Source: Nitrospira sp. CG24E
Lineage (GTDB): Bacteria; Nitrospirota; Nitrospiria; Nitrospirales; Nitrospiraceae
Length of the DNA: 38,306 nt
NCBI GenBank assembly: GCA_002869895.2
Contig: NEWP02000027.1
Location: forward strand, 76,184-114,489
Direction: 5' to 3'
In this document: positions 12,103 through 18,510 of the stretch, in pieces
Numbering within the stretch: the first letter of the stretch is position 1
Layout of the letters: the number at the start of each line of letters is the position of its first letter
Notes under the pieces: model-generated
Databases searched by the model: none
What the model was told of the DNA's origin: nothing
Seen by the model: only the letters and a program-made list of their open reading frames with translations
Position numbers and translations under genes: made by a program

Positions 12103-13522
12103 ACGCTCCTCACGCTCTTCATGTCTCCCCCTTGGCTTCCCCGTGCTAGGCGATCCGTGATTGCAGCGCGGACTGGCGCTGGCGTTCGCGCTGCAAGGTA
12201 TCCTGGAGTTGTCGCAGAGGCCGATAGCCTTTGATCCGCCGCAAGCGTGGCTCGATCAGTAACAACGCGCTGGCGACCCAGCGCTGTTTCTGGTCGGACG
12301 TCCGCCAGTGATCCACCTTGTCCGTCAGCTGCCCGAGCTGGGCGTTGAGCGATTCCAGACAGTTCGTGGTCTTGAGGCTGATGTCCAGGGTGGCGAACAC
12401 GCCGAGGCGATGCAGCGTCAGCGTCTCCTCGAATCCCTCGTCCAAGCTGGTCACGGCGGAGAGATTCACCGGCCGCAGGGCCTGCCGCAGCCGGAGCAGG
12501 GCGGCCTTGGCCTCTGCATACGTCGGGCGCTCATAGGCCTGCTGCAGCCGTCGACGCCAGGTCGCCTGCTGGCCTTTGGGTAGATACCGCACCACATTCT
12601 CCCGTTTATGCCACTGACATCGCTGCACCACCGCCTGGCCACCGAAGACCGTCTGGATCGCCTTGCGCAGCCCCTTCGCGCCGTCCATCACACAGAGCAG
12701 CCCCTGCTCGGTCCGCAATCCCCGCTCCAGCAACTCCCGCAAGAACGCCGCCCACACCGGTTCGTTCTCGGTGGCGGTCTGGACAAAGCCCAGGATCTTC
12801 TTCTCCCCGGTGGTCGTGATCCCCAAGGCGATCACGATCGTGTCCGCCGCGAACGTCTTGCCGTCGAGCACGAGCGCGACGAACTCGTCCCGGTCCAGGC
12901 GGCGCTCACAGAGCGTCTGCAAGTGGCGGGCGCTGGCCCGGATGAAGCGGCGGGAGACGCTCGACGCACTCAGCCCAAACGCGGTGGGCACCGCCTCCGC
13001 ACAGGCGGCGTACTGCCGACAGGTCAAGCCCACCAGGATCTTCCGGAACAAGCCGGCATCCGCCGCTCGCGGCTGTTGCAATCGTTCATAGGTGGCCAAC
13101 GGCACCTCGCGGTTTGCCGCCTGATCACGGACCCGCGGGACAGGAATGGGCAGCTTCTGATCGGCCAGGTACACGGAGCCCGGCTGCTGGCCCCAGCGGA
13201 CGACACCGGGGCGTCCACCTGTCCGGCGATAGCGATCTCCCGCCAAGGCGACAACCTCGGCCGCCAACGCCTCACCGACGGCGTGCAGCCCCAACGGAAT
13301 GAGCGCCTGAATCAGCGCCACCGTCGTCTCAATCTCCTCAGCCGGCCATCCGGCGGCGGCGGTCGACGCACTCACGTCTTTCACCTTGCCTTGTCGCTGA
13401 ATCTGGACTCCGCTTTTCATGGAGCGGCTCCTTTCGCTTGGTGTGGGGTGGTGGTTGTCTGAGCAACGATCACTGCACCACACCGGGGCCGCTTCGTCAA
13501 TTATCAACTAAGCCTGGCACAC
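12041..13522 (-). mobile_element. IS256-family insertion sequence (ends tentative)
   Basis: The transposase at 12146-13420 is flanked by short matching ends: GTGTGCCGGC at 12041-12050 and, in inverted orientation, GCCTGGCACAC at 13512-13522. The match is only about 10 bases. I could not find an 8-9 bp target duplication outside it, so the boundaries are a proposal. If they are right, the left end falls within the 3' part of the HEPN-like gene. Confidence 0.4.
12146..13420 (-). CDS. IS256-family (Mutator-type) transposase
   Basis: Start at ATG 13420-13418, chosen over the longer frame because AAAGGAG lies seven bases upstream. This gives 424 residues, close to IS256-family length. Expected features are the catalytic acidic residues in VLDGKTF and VMDGAKGLRKAI, the QRCQWHKRENVV motif (C/H region typical of the family), and the third acidic residue in TTNCLESLNAQL. 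Basic N- and C-terminal regions would bind DNA. The frame is uninterrupted, so the enzyme may be active. It lies on the opposite strand to the surrounding accessory genes. Confidence 0.92.
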   Translation of the reverse strand: MKSGVQIQRQGKVKDVSASTAAAGWPAEEIETTVALIQALIPLGLHAVGEALAAEVVALAGDRYRRTGGRPGVVRWGQQPGSVYLADQKLPIPVPRVRDQAANREVPLATYERLQQPRAADAGLFRKILVGLTCRQYAACAEAVPTAFGLSASSVSRRFIRASARHLQTLCERRLDRDEFVALVLDGKTFAADTIVIALGITTTGEKKILGFVQTATENEPVWAAFLRELLERGLRTEQGLLCVMDGAKGLRKAIQTVFGGQAVVQRCQWHKRENVVRYLPKGQQATWRRRLQQAYERPTYAEAKAALLRLRQALRPVNLSAVTSLDEGFEETLTLHRLGVFATLDISLKTTNCLESLNAQLGQLTDKVDHWRTSDQKQRWVASALLLIEPRLRRIKGYRPLRQLQDTLQRERQRQSALQSRIA

Positions 13523-13771
13523 TTTCTTCAGAAGAGTGGCATTGGTAAGAAGTGAAAAGCCAAAATTTAAGGGGACATTCTGGTTTCCCTGTTGCTTGGC
13601 AAAGAAAAAGGTTCCAGGAACCATTGATTGTCCTCTGGGCATCTCGGATGAATGAGAACCGTAGTTTGCGGCTGTTGATGAGTAAGTAACCCGTCCTGTC
13701 GTTGCAACGACTGGTTAAACCTTGTAGAGTTCTCGGCCGAGGCTGTAGATTCCCCTACCGAGAGGAAGGCG
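13523..13771. other. Intergenic region with a short palindrome
   Basis: Between the IS end and the next gene. It contains a perfect 13-bp palindrome, GGTTCCAGGAACC, at 13610-13622 and a segment reading AAGGGGACATTCTGGTTTCC upstream of it, which looks like leftover mobile-element DNA. No gene was recognised. Confidence 0.35.
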
Positions 13772-14005
13772 ATGACTGCACGAGCGTTGGCTCTCGAAAA
13801 GCAGGCGCAGAAGTTACCCGCAATGGAACGCGAACGGTTGGCTGAGCGACTGCTTGTGCAAATGAAGCACAAACCGCTTACAGCCGTAGATGAAGCGTGG
13901 ATCGCAGAGGCCGAGAAACGGTTTGGCGCGTGGAAGCAAAAAACCACAAAGACCGTTCCTGCAGGCAAGGCACTGCGTGAGATACGCAGGGAAGTTCGTC
14001 ATTGA
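13772..14005 (+). CDS. Addiction-module antitoxin, Unstab_antitox (TIGR02574-like) family
   Basis: 77 residues, helical and charged, with MTARALALEKQAQKLPAMER and a conserved VDEAWIAEAEKR core followed by a Lys-rich linker and AGKALREIRREV. This is the pattern of the short antitoxins that precede ParE/RelE-type toxins. AGGAAGGCG precedes the ATG. The toxin frame starts with TTG overlapping the stop but is disrupted, so the antitoxin is now without a working cognate toxin at this locus. Confidence 0.8.
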   Translation: MTARALALEKQAQKLPAMERERLAERLLVQMKHKPLTAVDEAWIAEAEKRFGAWKQKTTKTVPAGKALREIRREVRH

Positions 14006-14251
14006 AAGTCCGCCTCGATCTCGCCGCGAAGTAGGAAATCCGTCAAGTCGCATTGTTCTATGAAGATTGCCGGGAAGGGCTGGGACAAGAGTTCGCGGAC
14101 TCGGTCGAATCAGTTTTTGGAATCAAGAACACGTTCCGGGATTTCTTCTAGCCTTAGTTCGCTTTCTCTACCCATCTACATCCACTCCGAGCGCTGGCAT
14201 GCTGCTGCGCGACCTCACCGGAGGAACGGGGACCCACAGAGGCGCGGCTAG
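14002..14251 (+). pseudogene. Decayed ParE/RelE-type toxin
   Basis: Directly overlapping the antitoxin stop, TTG at 14002 begins LKVRLDLAAK, then an in-frame TAG (14032-14034), then EIRQVALFYEDCREGLGQEF and ADSVESVFGI up to another stop at 14149. A second frame in the same stretch yields IYIHSERWHAAARPHRRNGD, which resembles the C-terminal strand of ParE toxins (VAHxHRRPGYW-type ending). Together these are the N- and C-terminal parts of one toxin separated by a nonsense codon and at least one frameshift. Confidence 0.65.
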
Positions 14252-14336
14252 CGCGCGTGATTCATAGAGACTCGTTATGAAACTGTGAAGACGCCAAGCG
14301 AAACGGGCGCGTCCGGGCGATCGAATCCTTCCTTGA

Positions 14337-14373
14337 TTGACAGAGAGAGCCGTGCCGGTATAATTTCTATACC
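14337..14373 (+). promoter_or_regulatory. brnTA promoter overlapped by a palindromic operator
   Basis: TTGACA (14337-14342), a 16-base spacer and TATAAT (14359-14364) form a near-consensus sigma-70 promoter. The palindrome GGTATAATTTCTATACC (14357-14373) covers the -10 box. BrnA antitoxins repress their own operon, so this is the expected operator. The transcript would begin around 14371, only some six bases before the brnT ATG. Confidence 0.75.
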
Positions 14374-14376
14374 AAG

Positions 14377-14649
14377 ATGGATTTCGAGTTCGATGCTTCG
14401 AAAAGCAAGGCCAATCGTGAAAAGCATGGAATCGATTTTGTGGAGGCGCAACAACTGTGGGAGGATGAGGACCGGCTCGAAATCACAGCGAGAACAGAAG
14501 ATGAACCTCGATACGTTCTCATCGCAGCCCTCAGTCAGAAGCTCTGGTCGGCCTTTTTCACCTATCGGAAGGGAAGCATACGCTTGATTTCGGTCCGAAG
14601 AGCCAGAAAGGAAGAGAGGAAGCTGTATTATGAAAGCGAAGAATCTTGA
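14377..14649 (+). CDS. brnT: BrnT family toxin (type II toxin-antitoxin)
   Basis: 90 residues with the DUF497/BrnT pattern: MDFEFDASKSKANREKHGIDF, then EAQQLWEDEDRLEI, a central AALSQKLWSAFFTYR strand region, and the terminal RLISVRRARKEERKLYYES. BrnT proteins are RNase toxins with a RelE-like fold that cut RNA and slow growth until bound by BrnA. There is no ribosome binding site ahead of the ATG, and the promoter position implies a nearly leaderless mRNA. The antitoxin gene overlaps the 3' end by 20 bases, the usual toxin-first order for this family. The reading frame is intact. Confidence 0.9.
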   Translation: MDFEFDASKSKANREKHGIDFVEAQQLWEDEDRLEITARTEDEPRYVLIAALSQKLWSAFFTYRKGSIRLISVRRARKEERKLYYESEES

Positions 14650-14866
14650 AAAGATGTTTGATGAGGGGAAGGACATAACCTCTCATCTCGCCCTCTCGAA
14701 GACCCGTCGCCCCGGGCATGAGCAGAGACGCGTGAACGTCGATTTTCCCAATTGGATCATCGAGTCGCTGGATGCGCAGGCAAGCCGTCTTGGGGTAACG
14801 AGGCAATCGATTATCAAGATGTGGATTGCCGAGCGATTGAAGGAAGAAGTGAGGAAGGCCAGCTAA
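14630..14866 (+). CDS. brnA: BrnA family antitoxin (ribbon-helix-helix)
   Basis: 78 residues. The N-terminal half (KMFDEGKDITSHLALSKTRR) is the flexible part expected to wrap the toxin. The C-terminal half is a ribbon-helix-helix DNA-binding domain (RRVNVDFPNWIIESLDAQAS, then RLGVTRQSIIKMWIAERL). It neutralises BrnT and should bind the palindrome at 14357-14373. AAAGAGAG-type purine-rich sequence inside brnT serves as translation signal, and the overlap suggests coupling. Intact. Confidence 0.9.
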   Translation: MKAKNLEKMFDEGKDITSHLALSKTRRPGHEQRRVNVDFPNWIIESLDAQASRLGVTRQSIIKMWIAERLKEEVRKAS

Positions 14867-14920
14867 CTACCGGCGGGAGAACTCCGATAAGCCTCAAGGC
14901 ACTCAGCAGCGCCAGATGCG

Positions 14921-15166
14921 ATGACATCTCAAACGTATCCCCGCAGCCCCAAATCTCTTCTTGGCGGCATCGCCTATCTCGGGCGGTTTATCGACAAGAT
15001 TCGTCTGCGGAACGCAGGCAAGATTCAGGAGTACAACTACATCACAGTGGGGTTCGATAAGTACCTGATTGATTTTCTGCAGATCGATCCGAAGGCGTTT
15101 GAGCAGCGGGTGTTGGCTGGCGGAACAGATGACGAATTTCTTGCCAGCGGTTGCCCTATTTCGTAA
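14921..15166 (+). pseudogene. Truncated DUF5069-family copy
   Basis: The first 75 or so residues (YPRSPKSLLGGIAYLGRFID, then KIRLRNAGKIQEYNYITVGF) closely match the complete DUF5069 protein at 15884. Homology stops after DDEFLA (about 15145), where the frame runs into ASGCPIS and a stop. The intact paralogue continues for about 65 more residues. No ribosome binding site precedes the ATG. It looks like the surviving 5' part of a duplicated gene. Confidence 0.7.
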
Positions 15167-15232
15167 TCGTCCTCGCTCTCCTTGGCGTTCTTGATAGCCC
15201 ACTCCTTCCCCTTATTGCTTCCCCTAGTGCGC

Positions 15233-15262
15233 ATGTGTATTATTCATGCAAGTCATACACAT
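15233..15262. promoter_or_regulatory. Palindromic operator upstream of vapB
   Basis: The perfect 8-bp arms ATGTGTAT (15233-15240) and ATACACAT (15255-15262) are separated by 14 bases, 17 bases upstream of the vapB ATG. VapBC complexes bind such inverted repeats to repress their own operon, so this is the probable operator. Confidence 0.55.
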
Positions 15263-15278
15263 CCCTATCGGAGGGGCT

Positions 15279-15475
15279 ATGCGCACCAATATCGTGATCG
15301 ACAACAGTCTCATGCGGCAGGCGATGAAGGCTACCGGGCTCTCAACCAAGAAGGCAGTCGTCGAGGAGGGGCTTCGCTTGCTCGTCAAAGTCAAAGGACA
15401 AGAAGGTATTCGCCGTTTGCGTGGGAAGGTGATCTCAGTGCGATGCGCGAGAGCCGCATCAAGGCCGCTTCATGA
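15279..15475 (+). pseudogene. vapB: VapB-type antitoxin with a frameshift near its 3' end
   Basis: The ATG at 15279 has GGAGG just upstream and encodes MRTNIVIDNSLMRQAMKATG, STKKAVVEEGLRLLV and GIRRLRGK, the standard VapB (PF09957) N-terminus. The expected toxin-binding tail WEGDLSAMRESRIKAAS is present but in another frame, ending at the TGA that overlaps the vapC ATG. The in-frame product instead runs to 15545 as an unrelated tail. The break is at about 15420-15430 in a repeated GGGAAGG context, where slippage could have removed bases. The DNA-binding half is intact, but the toxin-neutralising half is probably lost unless this is a sequencing error. Confidence 0.75.
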
Positions 15476-15867
15476 TCGTTGTCGATACGACGGTATGGAT
15501 CGATTACTTTCGCGGGACGCACACGCCTCATGCCGACTGGCTTGAAGCCAATCTGACCAGTGCACGATTCGGTCTCACCGACCTCATTCTGTGCGAAGTG
15601 TTGCAGGGTGTTCCCACAGATAGCCAATTCGATGCTGTTCAAGAAGAGCTTCTACGATTCGAAGTCTTTGAGACGGGGACTGTTGTATTGGCAGTCGAAG
15701 CGGCGCTGAATTATCGACGGCTTCGTGTTGCCGGGCGAACCATTCGCAAGACGATCGATTGTCTTATTGCGACGTATTGTCTGATTGAGGGCCATACATT
15801 ACTTCACAACGACCGCGACTACGATCCATTTGAAGATGTGCTCGGATTGAACGTCGTACACCCATAA
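15472..15867 (+). CDS. vapC: VapC-type PIN-domain ribonuclease toxin
   Basis: 131 residues starting at ATG 15472, overlapping the original vapB stop by four bases. PIN-domain acidic residues are visible: D5 in VVDTTVWIDYF, the E in LILCEVLQGV, D in RKTIDCLIATYCL and D in LLHNDRDYDPF. VapC toxins cut tRNA or rRNA using magnesium at this site. The frame is intact. Because the adjacent antitoxin is frameshifted, either the toxin is silent or inactive, the antitoxin N-terminus or another VapB suffices, or the frameshift is not real. Confidence 0.92.
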   Translation: MIVVDTTVWIDYFRGTHTPHADWLEANLTSARFGLTDLILCEVLQGVPTDSQFDAVQEELLRFEVFETGTVVLAVEAALNYRRLRVAGRTIRKTIDCLIATYCLIEGHTLLHNDRDYDPFEDVLGLNVVHP

Positions 15868-15883
15868 AAAGGAACAACGATTC

Positions 15884-16321
15884 ATGGCCAATCAACAATA
15901 TCCCCGCAGCCCCAAAGCTCTTCTTGGCGGCATTGCCCACTTGGGTCGGTTCATCGACAAGATTCGTTTACGGCATGCTGGCAGGATTCAGGAGTACAAC
16001 TACATCACGGTCGGGTTTGACAAGTACCTGATCGATTTTCTGCAGATCGATCCGAAAGCGTTTGAGCAGTTGGTGTTGGCTGGCGGGAGTGATGATGAGT
16101 TGCTTGCCTGGGTGAAGGCCAACAGCCGAAAACCATCCGAGCAGGAGATCGCACAATGGAGCCAGGATCTTCTGTCTTCCGGTCCAAAAGATGATGCCGC
16201 TCGCCAACGGTTTCAGGGGCGCCTGCAAGACATCGCCACGAAACGCGGTGTAGTGTTTTCGTCTCTCCCTTCCGTCCAGACCTGGGCCGATGTCATTGAG
16301 CTTGATGAGGAGAGACTGTAG
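15884..16321 (+). CDS. DUF5069 domain-containing protein
   Basis: 145 residues beginning MANQQYPRSPKALLGGIAHL, then GRFIDKIRLRHAGRIQEYNY and FLQIDPKAFEQLVLAG. This is the DUF5069 pattern (PF16798), whose function is unknown. The C-terminal half (EQEIAQWSQDLLSSGPKDDA) is helical and charged. AAGGAA lies about ten bases before the ATG, and the gene starts 16 bases after vapC, so it may be read with the toxin. A diverged, 3'-truncated paralogue lies at 14921, on the other side of the vapBC pair. Confidence 0.8.
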   Translation: MANQQYPRSPKALLGGIAHLGRFIDKIRLRHAGRIQEYNYITVGFDKYLIDFLQIDPKAFEQLVLAGGSDDELLAWVKANSRKPSEQEIAQWSQDLLSSGPKDDAARQRFQGRLQDIATKRGVVFSSLPSVQTWADVIELDEERL

Positions 16322-16520
16322 CCGGTACCGGTAGTGAGGCGGTTTGGCTGGTTTCTCCTCCATCTCGTCTCAGCTTTTGTGCGGATGGATCGAAACGCAG
16401 GGCACTGCTCCTCTTTTCATGGAATAGGTGGTATTGTTTTCTTCCTCCCTGTAGCATCATTCTTGCTTTGATGACAACGATGCCACTTCAACATTCAAAC
16501 CTAATTCAGGGAGGGTCAGT

Positions 16521-16934
16521 ATGATCAGGACCGTAGCTTCATTGACGGCTGCCGCAGTCTTGTGCACGTTTACGATCGCTTTGGCGCAAGAGCCTGCCCC
16601 AGCAACAACTCCACCTTCGCCTTCCGCCCCGGCTTCAGCACCGGAGGCGACTACGCCGGCTTCTGCTCCGACTCCGGTTATGGAAGCGGAGAAGAAGGGC
16701 GACAAGCATGAGATGAATGGCGAGCACGACGGGAAGGGCAAGGGGAAAGGCAAAGGCAAAGGGAAGGGGCATGGCAAGAAGCGTGGTTTGGAGCGGGCCG
16801 ACGAAGCAGCCGGCGAACATGGGAAACATGGTCGTGATAAGGCTCGAGGCCATGGAAAGCACAAAGATCGAGAGAAGCCTGGCAAAAAAGACAAGCACGA
16901 AGAGGGTGAACAGAGCGAGACTGAGAAAAACTAA
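16521..16934 (+). CDS. Secreted Lys/Gly/His-rich low-complexity protein
   Basis: 137 residues. The signal peptide is MIRTVASLTAAAVLCTFTIA, with cleavage likely after LAQ (about residue 23). A Pro/Ala/Ser-rich stretch follows (about 24-52), then a highly basic region with a (GK)n run (about residues 72-84) and many His, Asp and Glu residues to the end. GGGAGG precedes the ATG. The mature protein would be disordered and polycationic with possible metal-binding histidines. No family is assigned. It may be a periplasmic or surface polyelectrolyte. A stem-loop follows the gene. Confidence 0.75.
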   Translation: MIRTVASLTAAAVLCTFTIALAQEPAPATTPPSPSAPASAPEATTPASAPTPVMEAEKKGDKHEMNGEHDGKGKGKGKGKGKGHGKKRGLERADEAAGEHGKHGRDKARGHGKHKDREKPGKKDKHEEGEQSETEKN

Positions 16935-16967
16935 TCGATAGCGCCTATGGGCGCCTACGCTTGAAAT

Positions 16968-16999
16968 AAGGCGGTCGGTCCTGATGGGCCGGCCGCCTT
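16968..16999 (+). terminator. Stem-loop, possible terminator
   Basis: AAGGCGGTCGGTCC and GGGCCGGCCGCCTT form a 14-bp stem with two G-T type mismatches around a TGAT loop, 34 bases after the stop of the Lys-rich protein. Only a weak T run follows, so termination may be partial. Confidence 0.5.
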
Positions 17000-17007
17000 C
17001 GTGCTTT

Positions 17008-17201
17008 AGCAGGATGCTGAAAAAGCACGCCAGCGGCGTTCTCGCATCGTTCAGACCTTCAACGGGGACCCGGGCGCCTCACCGACTCGGCGGCGCGCAC
17101 AAACTTGGTGCTCCTTATTCGTCGCAGCGTGCGCCCCAGAGGTACGCCTTAGGCTTTCACTCACTGCGGCCTTGCTGGGCTGCCTTTTTGAGCATCCTGC
17201 T
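17008..17201. repeat. Palindromic intergenic element, copy 2 (194 bp)
   Basis: Terminal inverted repeats of about 27 bp begin AGCAGGATGCTGAAAAAG (17008-17025) and end CTTTTTGAGCATCCTGCT (17184-17201). The interior shares GCGTTCTCGC, TTCAACG and GTACGCCTTAGGC with copy 1 at 11259, in the same orientation. About 75 bases of extra sequence sit at its centre relative to copy 1. No reading frame of its own. Confidence 0.75.
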
Positions 17202-17230
17202 GGCAAAAGCCGTTCTGTCGTTCGCGAATC

Positions 17231-17339
17231 GTGAGCGAGACAGGCGAGGCGTGCACGACAGGCGCGACTCGCAAAGACAGACCTTCCGACCAGTCTCGTA
17301 TTTCTCGCCAGTCTCGCGAGTTTCGCGCGAATAACGAGA
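17231..17339. repeat. Inverted array of 9-bp units (AGGCGAGAC-like)
   Basis: 17231-17280 holds about five nonamers of the type AGGCGAGAC. 17290-17339 holds about five on the opposite strand (CAGTCTCGC-like). The arms can pair into a long imperfect hairpin in the convergent gap between the Lys-rich protein and the PilZ gene. One 18-19 base block of the right arm recurs nearly unchanged at 34181-34204. Confidence 0.7.
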
Positions 17340-17381
17340 TACGCTCGTATTTCGATCGGAAATGCTTTCTGCTAGAAAAAA

Positions 17382-17747
17382 TTATGCGCCGACAGCGCTC
17401 AGCGTAGGTGTCGCGTGATTGGGGTAGGTGTGAAGTGCCGATGGTGGCAAGACTCCGACAAGATTTGTAACTCTCTCACGGTCTCCCTGACTGTACCGAA
17501 GAAACTCTACTCCAAAGTGGCCGTCTTTACACCAGCGAACCACCGACACTTCCACCGCCAGGGGGATTGGCTCATGAGTAACGGCAATCTGCAGTGCGAG
17601 ATAGGATCCTGCACTCAACGCGATATCGCTGCGCATTTTGCATCCAGTGGGTGAGAGGTCCAGCAAGACCCCTTCTCCGGCGTCGGTATCGCTTTGGATA
17701 CTGGCAGGATAGCCGACTGGCACTCGAAGACGGGCTCGTGGTTGCAT
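17382..17747 (-). CDS. PilZ domain protein
   Basis: 121 residues, a single PilZ domain. Both cyclic-di-GMP binding motifs are present: RxxxR in RARLRVPV near the N-terminus and the DxSxxG motif in LLDLSPTGCKM. Two strands with GHFGVEFLRYS follow. It probably binds cyclic di-GMP and changes the activity of a partner protein in motility, secretion or polysaccharide production. The partner is not evident here. AGGAG lies about nine bases before the ATG. Confidence 0.88.
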   Translation of the reverse strand: MQPRARLRVPVGYPASIQSDTDAGEGVLLDLSPTGCKMRSDIALSAGSYLALQIAVTHEPIPLAVEVSVVRWCKDGHFGVEFLRYSQGDRERVTNLVGVLPPSALHTYPNHATPTLSAVGA

Positions 17748-17896
17748 CGCAAGAAGCTCCTGTTCTGAATGCTATAGAACATATCGGTAGAGGCAAGGAA
17801 AACTTGATTTGCGGGATACTGATGAGGAATGGGGGAAAGATCCTAACGGCTGCAGGATGGTTGCTTTCCGGGCAAGATTTGGGATTCGGCAGTTTA

Positions 17897-18421
17897 CTAA
17901 TCCACCCACCCATCACCGACTTTTGGAATCCCTGTCTGGCGCACCGCCAGGCTTTCGATATTCTCGACCGAAGGCGGAGGCGACTGCAGGGTCTGTCGTA
18001 TGACCGTCACCAGGGCTTGCTGCTCGAACGGTTTTGAAAGAAATGCAAGGTTCCCACGACGAATGCCGTATCCCGCCAAATCGTGGTCGATATTGCCTGA
18101 CATCAGGACGACTCGCAGGTTTTTTCGCATGTGGAGCGCGCGGACGGCCAACTCATGGCCGTGCACGTGGGGGAATTGATCGGAGCTTGACGCCAATTGA
18201 AATCCAGGAGGCGGTAGAACGAGATCTGTGAGCAGCAGATCGATGGTGTCTTTGTGCTGCGCGCAGATTTTGAGAGCCTCTGAGCTGTCGTCCGTCGTGA
18301 GGACTGAAAAGCCTGCCTGCTGAAGGATTGCCTTGCACAGCTTCGTGATGGACGGTTCGTCATCGACTACCAGAATGGTCGTCGACGTGGATTGAGGCGT
18401 GATGTCTTGCTGGCCTGACAT
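17897..18421 (-). CDS. Stand-alone receiver (CheY-like) response regulator
   Basis: 174 residues. After a 14-residue polar leader comes TTILVVDDEPSITKLCKAIL, the phospho-acceptor Asp in DLLLTDLVLPP, the conserved Ser in VVLMSGN and the Lys in LSKPFEQQ. There is no output domain, only a 30-residue polar tail. The loop after the phospho-site (PPPGFQLASSSDQFPHVHGH) is longer than usual. It lies upstream of the PilZ gene on the same strand, so a phosphorelay feeding cyclic-di-GMP functions is plausible but unproven. Confidence 0.88.
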   Translation of the reverse strand: MSGQQDITPQSTSTTILVVDDEPSITKLCKAILQQAGFSVLTTDDSSEALKICAQHKDTIDLLLTDLVLPPPGFQLASSSDQFPHVHGHELAVRALHMRKNLRVVLMSGNIDHDLAGYGIRRGNLAFLSKPFEQQALVTVIRQTLQSPPPSVENIESLAVRQTGIPKVGDGWVD

Positions 18422-18510
18422 ATCGTGTGGTTACCCATCAGCAGCATAGTACCGGACCGCGTCCATAGCGAGATATTCTTCGTTTCCGGCGGCAGGGATG
18501 AAGGGGATCG

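Noticed and set aside
12608-13462. Long plus-strand frame (284 codons) opposite the transposase
   Set aside because: It is the antisense shadow of a GC-rich transposase gene with clear catalytic motifs on the minus strand. The product has no recognisable family.
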